Below the pieces are notes generated by a model. It ran no database searches, was not told where the DNA came from, and saw nothing but the letters and a program-made list of their open reading frames with translations. The translations under genes were made by a program, and so were the position numbers. Shown here in pieces: positions 6,102 to 9,928 of a DNA stretch of 9,928 nt (the first letter of the stretch is position 1; each line of letters begins with the position of its first letter). Source of the DNA: an uncultured Bacilli bacterium (GTDB lineage Bacteria; Bacillota_I; Bacilli_A; RF39; UBA660); contig CANQYN010000034.1 in NCBI GenBank assembly GCA_947628105.1, positions 1-9,928 of the forward strand. Reading direction: 5' to 3'.

Positions 6102-6109
6102 CCCTCCTT
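6102..6109 (-). promoter_or_regulatory. Ribosome binding site deciding the rpsH start
   Basis: AAGGAGGG is located in the 14-nt gap after the rpsN stop. Its GGAGG core is 6 nt from the ATG at 6096 and only 3 nt from the ATG at 6099. It excludes the upstream in-frame ATG at 6117, which lies on the far side of this site within rpsN. Confidence 0.75.
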
Positions 6110-6110
6110 C

Positions 6111-6296
6111 TTACCAACTAGATTTTTTCATTCCAGGTATTTGACCTTTATAAGCTAGTTCGCGAAAACAAATACGGCAAATTCCATATTTTTTAAGTAC
6201 AGAATGTGGTCTTCCACATCGTTGACATCTAGTATATTCTCGTACTTTAAATTTTGGTTTTCTACTAGCTTTTACTTTCATACTTGTCTTAGCCAT
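6111..6296 (-). CDS. rpsN: 30S ribosomal protein S14, zinc-binding (type Z)
   Basis: S14 is located in the 30S head, between S3, S10 and S19. This is the short 61-residue form, and the zinc ribbon is intact: Cys24-X2-Cys27 (TRCQRCGRPHS) and Cys40-X2-Cys43 (GICRICFRELA). The ending AYKGQIPGMKKSSW is the family's usual C-terminus. The longer, zinc-independent form is about 89 or more residues, so this is the C+ type, consistent with the C+ L36 in the same cluster. The ATG at 6296 has AGGAGG upstream. It lies in the normal position between rplE (16 nt) and rpsH (14 nt). Confidence 0.98.
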   Translation of the reverse strand: MAKTSMKVKASRKPKFKVREYTRCQRCGRPHSVLKKYGICRICFRELAYKGQIPGMKKSSW

Positions 6297-6312
6297 AATT
6301 TCCTCCTAATCA

Positions 6313-6852
6313 TTACTTCTTAAAAGGCATTCCGAATCCCTTTAAAAGAGCAAGTGCTTCTTCATTAGTCTTTGCAGTTGTAACAAAAATAATATCCATT
6401 CCACGTACTTTTACAACGTCATCAAATGTAATCTCAGAGAAAATCAATTGTTCAGTAAGACCTAGAGTATAATTTCCTCTTCCATCAAATGATTTTTTTG
6501 AAATTCCTCTAAAATCTTTTACTCGTGGTAAAGTAATAGAAATTAATTTATCTAAAAAATTATACATATTTTCTCCACGTAGCGTTACTTTACAACCAAT
6601 TTTCTGACCTTGTCTAAGCTTAAACCCTGCAATTGCTTTTTTTGCTTTTGTTGCGACTGGTTTTTGTCCAGCAATTAATTCAAGATCTCTCATAGCAGCA
6701 TCTAACATTTTTGAATTCCCAGCTGCGTCACCAACTCCCATATTGATAACAATTTTATCAAGTTTTGGAACTTCCATCATACTTTTATAGTGAAAAGTTT
6801 CTTTCATACTAGGTACGATTTCTTTTTGATACATTTCTTTTAGGCGGTTCAT
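6313..6852 (-). CDS. rplE: 50S ribosomal protein L5
   Basis: L5 binds 5S rRNA and sits in the central protuberance, where it touches the P-site tRNA and forms a bridge with S13. The 179 residues are a full-length family member: EVPKLDKIVINMGVGDAAGN (27-46, the family signature), LELIAGQKPVATKAKKAIAG (57-76), FKLRQGQKIGCKVTLRG, LPRVKDFRGISKKSFDGRGNY (109-128, containing the P-site loop), and the ending TNEEALALLKGFGMPFKK. The ATG at 6852 has AAGGAGGG upstream. It follows rplX after 18 nt and precedes rpsN, the universal order. No departure from the family is seen. Confidence 0.98.
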   Translation of the reverse strand: MNRLKEMYQKEIVPSMKETFHYKSMMEVPKLDKIVINMGVGDAAGNSKMLDAAMRDLELIAGQKPVATKAKKAIAGFKLRQGQKIGCKVTLRGENMYNFLDKLISITLPRVKDFRGISKKSFDGRGNYTLGLTEQLIFSEITFDDVVKVRGMDIIFVTTAKTNEEALALLKGFGMPFKK

Positions 6853-6870
6853 ATATTACCCTCCTTCCAA

Positions 6871-7179
6871 TTAATCAAGAGCTTCCCCTGATTTTTTTGA
6901 AATTCTAATTTTATTTCCTTTTTTATCTGTTGAATGTCCTATTCTGGTTTTTTTCTTTGTTTTAGGATCAATTATCATTACATTAGAAGCATGAATTGGT
7001 GCTTCCATCTCTTCGATGCTACCTGCCGTTTGTCCATTCGGTTTTACATGTTTTTTAACAATATTAATTCCTTCTACAACAACTTTATTTTTTGATTTGA
7101 TTGTCTTTGTAATAATTCCTTCTTTTCCTTTATCCTTACCAGAAATAACAACAACTTTATCTCCTGTTTTAAAGTTCAT
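6871..7179 (-). CDS. rplX: 50S ribosomal protein L24
   Basis: L24 is an assembly initiator protein of the 50S subunit and lies near the polypeptide exit tunnel. The 102-residue length is normal. The N-terminal KOW motif is plain: FKTGDKVVVISGKDKGKEGI (3-22). It is followed by VVVEGINIVKKHVKPNGQT (33-51), GSIEEMEAPIHASNVMIIDP (53-72) and a basic C-terminal part with TRIGHSTDKKGNKIRISKKSGE. The ATG at 7179 has GAGGAGGG upstream. It lies 20 nt after rplN and 18 nt before rplE. Nothing unusual is seen. Confidence 0.98.
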   Translation of the reverse strand: MNFKTGDKVVVISGKDKGKEGIITKTIKSKNKVVVEGINIVKKHVKPNGQTAGSIEEMEAPIHASNVMIIDPKTKKKTRIGHSTDKKGNKIRISKKSGEALD

Positions 7180-7199
7180 GTTTTTCCCTCCTCAAGGTT

Positions 7200-7568
7200 T
7201 TATAACACTTCTTTTGCAAGTGATACAATTTTCATAAATTCTTTATCACGTACTTCACGTGCTATTGGTCCAAATACACGAGTTCCTACTGGTGATTTAT
7301 CATCTTTAATAATAACACAAGCATTATCATCAAATTTGATATAAGAACCATCTTCTCTTCTTAGACCAAATTTACTTCTAACGATTACTGCTTTACAAAC
7401 TTTTCCTTTCGCAACAGCTCCGTTAGGTATCGCTTTTTTTACAGTTACGACAACTGTATCTCCAATATTTCCATATCTTCTAGTGCTTCCTCCTAGAACA
7501 CGGATAACTGATACTTCCTTTGCTCCAGAATTGTCAGCTACTTTAAGACGGGTTTCTTGTTGAATCAT
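7200..7568 (-). CDS. rplN: 50S ribosomal protein L14
   Basis: L14 is a five-stranded beta-barrel on the subunit interface of the 50S and forms a bridge to 16S rRNA. The 122-residue length matches the family exactly: MIQQETRLKVADNSGAKEVS (1-20), IRVLGGSTRRYGNIGD (22-37), VKKAIPNGAVAKGKVCKAVI, RREDGSYIKFDDNACVII and the ending VGTRVFGPIAREVRDKEFMK followed by IVSLAKEVL. The ATG at 7568 has AAAAGGAGGATC upstream. It is the first gene of the classical spc operon, yet only 20 nt separates it from rpsQ. There is no promoter or terminator in that space, so S10 and spc parts are probably one transcript here. Confidence 0.98.
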   Translation of the reverse strand: MIQQETRLKVADNSGAKEVSVIRVLGGSTRRYGNIGDTVVVTVKKAIPNGAVAKGKVCKAVIVRSKFGLRREDGSYIKFDDNACVIIKDDKSPVGTRVFGPIAREVRDKEFMKIVSLAKEVL

Positions 7569-7588
7569 ACTAGGATCCTCCTTTTCAA

Positions 7589-7849
7589 TTATAAAATAAT
7601 TGCTTTTTCTACGATTTCTACTAAACGGAAATTTTTTGTTTTAGATAGTGGTCTTGTTTCAACAATACGCACTATATCTCCTATTTTAGCTTCATTTTTT
7701 TCATCGTGAGCTGCATATTTTTTTGAATATTTAACACGTTTCCCATATAATGGGTCTTTTTTGTAAGTTTCTACTAGTACAGTAATCGTTTTGTCAGTTT
7801 TATCACTAACTACTTTACCGACTAATTCACGTTTTCTACTCTTTTCCAT
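7589..7849 (-). CDS. rpsQ: 30S ribosomal protein S17
   Basis: S17 is an OB-fold primary binder of 16S rRNA in the lower part of the 30S body. The 86-residue length is normal. Motifs are RKRELVGKVVSDKTDKTITV (5-24), KDPLYGKRVKYSKKYAAHDE (31-50), the signature IGDIVRIVETRPLSKTKNFR (56-75) and a short hydrophobic ending. Its ATG at 7849 shares one base with the TAA of rpmC (TAATG), and the SD GAGGAGGG lies within the last codons of rpmC, so it is probably coupled to rpmC translation. It precedes rplN after 20 nt. Confidence 0.98.
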   Translation of the reverse strand: MEKSRKRELVGKVVSDKTDKTITVLVETYKKDPLYGKRVKYSKKYAAHDEKNEAKIGDIVRIVETRPLSKTKNFRLVEIVEKAIIL

Positions 7850-8052
7850 TATTTACCCTCCTCACTTAGTTCACGTTCTCTTAAGACTGTTTTCATACGT
7901 GCAACTAATTTTCTAAGTTCGTTAATTCTAGAAGGTTTTTCTAAATTTCCTTGAGCTTTACTTAAACGTAAATTAAATAATTCTTCTTGTGATTCTGTAA
8001 TCTTGGTTTTGATTTCTTCATCTGTCAATTTTCTAATTTCATCCATCTTCAC
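7849..8052 (-). CDS. rpmC: 50S ribosomal protein L29, GTG start
   Basis: L29 is a small helical-hairpin protein at the exit of the polypeptide tunnel, near the docking site of trigger factor and SRP. The 67 residues read MKMDEIRKLTDEEIKTKI..., with ELFNLRLSKAQGNLEKPSRI (24-43), the signature NELRKLVARMKTVLRERELS and a short acidic tail. The first codon is GTG at 8052; a start there aligns with the Bacillus-type MKANEIRDL. The next in-frame start, ATG at 8046, would remove two residues and is possible. The SD is weak (GGTGA 6 nt before the GTG) and overlaps the end of rplP, whose stop is only 2 nt upstream, so this gene probably relies on coupling to rplP. Its stop overlaps the rpsQ start by one base. 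Confidence 0.95.
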   Translation of the reverse strand: MKMDEIRKLTDEEIKTKITESQEELFNLRLSKAQGNLEKPSRINELRKLVARMKTVLRERELSEEGK

Positions 8053-8054
8053 GC

Positions 8055-8477
8055 TTACTCACCACTTTCTTCCTTTTTAACAAACTTACATTTAATAGGT
8101 AATTTATGCATTGCAAGACGTAATGCTTCACGAGCAACCTCTTCACTTACTCCTGCAATTTCAAACATAATTTTTCCTTCTTTAACAACTGCAACCCATT
8201 GTTCTGGTTGTCCTTTTCCTTTACCCATACGAGTTTCTAATGGAATCTTTGTTAAAGATAAATGAGGGAAAATATTAATCCATATCTTTCCTCCACGTTT
8301 CATATAACGTGTCATAGCAACACGGGCAGCTTCGATTTGATTTTGAGTAATCCAAGCTCCTTCCATTGCTTTTAAACCATATTCTCCAAAATATAGCTCT
8401 AAATTTCCTTTTGCTTTTCCATCATAACGTAGTCTATGTGGTCTACGATACTTCGTCTTCTTTGGTACTAGTGCCAT
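8055..8477 (-). CDS. rplP: 50S ribosomal protein L16
   Basis: L16 lies near the A site of the 50S subunit and helps accommodate tRNA; it is also a late assembly protein. The 140-residue length is normal: VPKKTKYRRPHRLRYDG, LELYFGEYGLKAMEGAWITQ, the signature QIEAARVAMTRYMKRGGKIW, RMGKGKGQPEQWVAVVKEGK and FEIAGVSEEVAREALRLAMH then KLPIKCKFVKKEE. The ATG at 8477 gives MALVPKK, one residue more than Bacillus MLLPKR, so the start cannot be much further downstream. AAGGGAGGTAAC lies upstream inside rpsC. The gene's first 35 nt are shared, in another frame, with the end of rpsC. Confidence 0.97.
   Translation of the reverse strand: MALVPKKTKYRRPHRLRYDGKAKGNLELYFGEYGLKAMEGAWITQNQIEAARVAMTRYMKRGGKIWINIFPHLSLTKIPLETRMGKGKGQPEQWVAVVKEGKIMFEIAGVSEEVAREALRLAMHKLPIKCKFVKKEESGE
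8059..8063 (-). promoter_or_regulatory. Weak ribosome binding site of rpmC
   Basis: GGTGA, matching the 3' part of the full AGGAGGTGA sequence, lies 6 nt before the rpmC GTG at 8052 and inside the last codons of rplP. A better AAAGGA at 8071-8076 is too far (18 nt). It is much weaker than the AGGAGG sites of most neighbours, which argues for re-initiation after rplP. Confidence 0.4.
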
Positions 8478-9129
8478 GATTGTTACCTCCCTTTTCTTTT
8501 GAGGCTAAAATTTCTCCCTTATAAATCCATACTTTAACACCGATTTTCCCATACGTAGTATCTGCTTCTTTATGAGCATAATCAACATCAGCTCTTAAAG
8601 TATGAAGTGGAATATTTCCTTCTGAGTATCCTTCTGTTCTAGCCATATCAGCTCCTCCTAAACGACCTGATACAGAAGTTTTAATCCCTTTTGCTCCTGC
8701 CTTCATAGCATTTCTAATTGCTCTTTTTTGAGCAACTCTAAATGATACTCGGTTTTCAATTTGATGAGCAATATTTTCTGCTACTAAAGCGGCATCAATA
8801 TCTGGTTTTTTTACTTCTTTAATAGAAATTTGAACATTTTCATCTACTAATTTAGATAATTGATTTTTTAATTTTTCAATTTCTTCTCCACCGTGTCCAA
8901 TAACAACTCCTGGTTTAGCAGTATTGATAATAACATCCGTTTTAGCAGGTGTTCTTTCAATAACAATACTTGAAACAGAAGCATTTTTTAATTTCTTGTC
9001 AAGAAATTTTCTAATTTGTATATCATTGTTTAAGAATTTAGCAAAATCTTTATTTCCTGCATACCATTTTGATTCCCAAGTTTTATTGATTCCTAATCTT
9101 AAACCGATTGGATGTACTTTTTGACCCAC
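8443..9129 (-). CDS. rpsC: 30S ribosomal protein S3, GTG start
   Basis: S3 is in the 30S head at the mRNA entry channel and takes part in the ribosome's helicase activity. From the chosen start it has 228 residues: MGQKVHPIGLRLGINKTWES (1-20), the KH domain with VVIGHGGEEIEKL (75-87, GxxG at 78-81), ENRVSFRVAQKRAIRNAMKA (125-144), SGRLGGADMARTE (154-166) and ADTTYGKIGVKVWIYKGEIL (189-208). The GTG at 9129 is the family start and has AAAGGAGGA upstream; the in-frame ATG at 9165 would add a non-family segment inside rplV. The protein is about 10 residues longer than Bacillus S3: its last eleven residues (HGTSTKEDEVS, except part of the first codon) are encoded inside rplP, a 35-nt overlap ending in TAG. 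Confidence 0.96.
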   Translation of the reverse strand: MGQKVHPIGLRLGINKTWESKWYAGNKDFAKFLNNDIQIRKFLDKKLKNASVSSIVIERTPAKTDVIINTAKPGVVIGHGGEEIEKLKNQLSKLVDENVQISIKEVKKPDIDAALVAENIAHQIENRVSFRVAQKRAIRNAMKAGAKGIKTSVSGRLGGADMARTEGYSEGNIPLHTLRADVDYAHKEADTTYGKIGVKVWIYKGEILASKEKGGNNHGTSTKEDEVS

Positions 9130-9135
9130 GAGTTT

Positions 9136-9144
9136 TCCTCCTTT
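9136..9144 (-). promoter_or_regulatory. Ribosome binding site fixing the GTG start of rpsC
   Basis: AAAGGAGGA overlaps the TAA of rplV, with the GGAGG core 7 nt before the GTG at 9129. It excludes the in-frame ATG at 9165, which lies upstream of the site within rplV. Confidence 0.8.
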
Positions 9145-9478
9145 ACTTATTATCACTAACAACAATTGTTATATGACTTGTTCTTTTTTTGATTGGATCG
9201 ATGCGTCCTTTTGATCCAATTTTAAATCTTTTCATTGTTTGACCTTCATCTACATAGCAAGTAGAAACAATTAAATCTTCTTTTTTCAAATTTAAATTAT
9301 TTTCTGCATTTGCTACTGCTGAAGTTAACACTTTTTTAATTACTCTTGCTGCTTCTTTATTCATATTTGTTAATATTTTATCAGCTTCGCTTACGCTTTT
9401 TCCACGTATTAAATCTATTACTAGACGCGCTTTACGAGGGGCGATTCTTACGCCTTTTGCAATTGCTCTTGCTTCCAT
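9143..9478 (-). CDS. rplV: 50S ribosomal protein L22
   Basis: L22 touches all domains of 23S rRNA; its long beta-hairpin forms part of the exit tunnel constriction and is a site of macrolide-resistance mutations. The 111-residue length is normal: MEARAIAKGVRIAPRKARLV (1-20), IDLIRGKSVSEADKIL, AARVIKKVLTSAVANAENNL, the hairpin strands with DEGQTMKRFKIGSKGRIDPI and the signature KKRTSHITIVV. The hairpin tip reads IGSKGRIDPI, where the usual sequence is closer to PRAxGRASxI; I see no insertion or deletion of the resistance type. The ATG at 9478 has AAAAGGAGG upstream. Stop TAA overlaps the rpsC ribosome binding site. Confidence 0.97.
   Translation of the reverse strand: MEARAIAKGVRIAPRKARLVIDLIRGKSVSEADKILTNMNKEAARVIKKVLTSAVANAENNLNLKKEDLIVSTCYVDEGQTMKRFKIGSKGRIDPIKKRTSHITIVVSDNK
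9192..9220. repeat. Perfect 8-bp inverted repeat within rplV
   Basis: ATTGGATC (9192-9199) and GATCCAAT (9213-9220) are exact inverted copies separated by 13 nt, within the codons for the L22 hairpin tip (IGS ... DPI). In mRNA they could form a hairpin. There is no U-tract, and a coding coincidence is the simplest explanation. Confidence 0.5.
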
Positions 9479-9497
9479 CTAAATCCTCCTTTTAGGT

Positions 9498-9770
9498 CTA
9501 TTTTTTCTTTTTATCGTCGCCGTGTCCACCAAATTTACGAGTGGCTGCGAATTCACCTAATTTATGTCCAACCATATCCTCTGTTACATAAACAGGAATA
9601 AATTCTTTACCATTATGAACAGCAAATGTGTGTCCTATAAAATTAGGAAAAATTGTAGAACGGCGAGACCAAGTTTTTATTACTTCTTTTTTATCTGATT
9701 GATTTGCCTTTTCCACTTTAGCAGCTAAGTGCTCATCGATAAAAGGTCCCTTTTTAATACTTCTTGCCAT
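9498..9770 (-). CDS. rpsS: 30S ribosomal protein S19
   Basis: S19 forms a complex with S13 in the 30S head and contacts the A-site region and a 50S bridge. The 90-residue length is normal: MARSIKKGPFIDEHLAAKVE (1-20), VIKTWSRRSTIFPNFIGHTF (30-49), VHNGKEFIPVYVTEDMVGHK (51-70) and LGEFAATRKFGGHGDDKKKK, all typical. It ends in TAG. The ATG at 9770 has AGGAAAGGATGA upstream, a slightly weaker SD than most neighbours. It follows rplB after 15 nt and precedes rplV by 19 nt, the universal S10-operon order. Confidence 0.98.
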   Translation of the reverse strand: MARSIKKGPFIDEHLAAKVEKANQSDKKEVIKTWSRRSTIFPNFIGHTFAVHNGKEFIPVYVTEDMVGHKLGEFAATRKFGGHGDDKKKK

Positions 9771-9785
9771 TTAAATCATCCTTTC

Positions 9786-9928
9786 CTATTTTTTACGACG
9801 ACGTATAATTAATTTGTCAGAATTTTTCTTGTTTTTACGCGTCTTATATCCTAATGCTGGTTTACCCCAAGGAGTAACTGGTCCTTTACGACCAATTGGA
9901 GCACGACCTTCTCCTCCACCATGTGGGT
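9786..9928 (-). CDS. rplB: 50S ribosomal protein L2, partial (only the C-terminal 46 residues in window)
   Basis: L2 is a primary 23S rRNA binder close to the peptidyl transferase centre and is needed for subunit association. Only the end is present: PHGGGEGRAPIGRKGPVTPW (1-20 of the visible part), GKPALGYKTRKNKKNSDKLI (21-40) and IRRRKK before TAG. The PHGGGEGR segment includes the conserved histidine that has been linked to peptidyl transferase activity. The frame is open to the right edge, so the other roughly 230 residues lie outside the window. It precedes rpsS by 15 nt. A stop-free ending and family-perfect sequence make the call secure. Confidence 0.97.
   Translation of the reverse strand, partial: PHGGGEGRAPIGRKGPVTPWGKPALGYKTRKNKKNSDKLIIRRRKK

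Noticed and set aside
6097..6117. Longer S8 starting at the ATG at 6117
   Set aside because: It would overlap the rpsN end, and the SD at 6102-6109 is downstream of it, in front of 6099/6096.
9130..9165. Longer S3 starting at the ATG at 9165
   Set aside because: It overlaps rplV, adds residues unlike S3, and passes over a perfect SD that points to the GTG at 9129.
1..9928. A novel defence, mobile or biosynthetic system
   Set aside because: Every open frame of convincing quality belongs to the conserved ribosomal protein/secY/adk/map/infA cluster; no repeats, integrases or unknown genes are present.

Overview
The window is a continuous stretch of the bacterial S10-spc-alpha ribosomal protein cluster, and every gene lies on the minus strand. 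Read right to left (transcription order): rplB (3' end only), rpsS, rplV, rpsC, rplP, rpmC, rpsQ from the S10 part; rplN, rplX, rplE, rpsN, rpsH, rplF, rplR, rpsE, rplO, secY, adk from the spc part; then map, infA, rpmJ, rpsM and rpsK (5' part only) from the alpha part. That is 23 genes, two of them cut by the window edges. rpmJ (37 codons) is a short gene that a length cut-off easily misses.

Organism: strongly AT-rich DNA, strong AGGAGG-type ribosome binding sites before almost every gene, zinc-type (C+) S14 and L36, a four-cysteine LID in adenylate kinase, and the secY-adk-map-infA-rpmJ-rpsM-rpsK order all point to a low-GC Gram-positive (Bacillota). TGA serves as a stop (secY, map) and Trp is TGG where I checked it, so the code is standard and not the Mycoplasma/Spiroplasma code. 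Loss of rpmD (L30) between rpsE and rplO is a Mollicutes-like trait, so an uncultured Bacilli/Erysipelotrichia/Mollicutes-adjacent lineage is a reasonable inference, but it is not proven here.

Layout: the genes are packed with gaps of 1-25 nt or with overlaps (rpsC/rplP 35 nt, adk/map 8 nt, secY/adk ATGA, rpmC/rpsQ TAATG). Stop codons often sit inside the next gene's Shine-Dalgarno sequence, which suggests a single co-transcribed, translationally coupled unit. The one clear exception is an 87-nt gap between infA and rpmJ that can fold into a long imperfect hairpin. I see no promoter, intrinsic terminator, tRNA, mobile element or CRISPR array, and no gene-free stretch longer than 87 nt.

How the genes work together: they supply 30S and 50S ribosomal proteins, the SecY translocon channel for exporting new proteins, adenylate kinase for nucleotide balance, methionine aminopeptidase for N-terminal maturation, and initiation factor IF1. 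There is no sign of a new defence, metabolic or mobile system. The points worth a second look are local departures from the family norm: absent rpmD, an N-terminally extended lysine-rich IF1, the infA-rpmJ hairpin, the rpsC/rplP overlap with an S3 tail extension, an atypical adenylate kinase P-loop, and a basic SecY tail.
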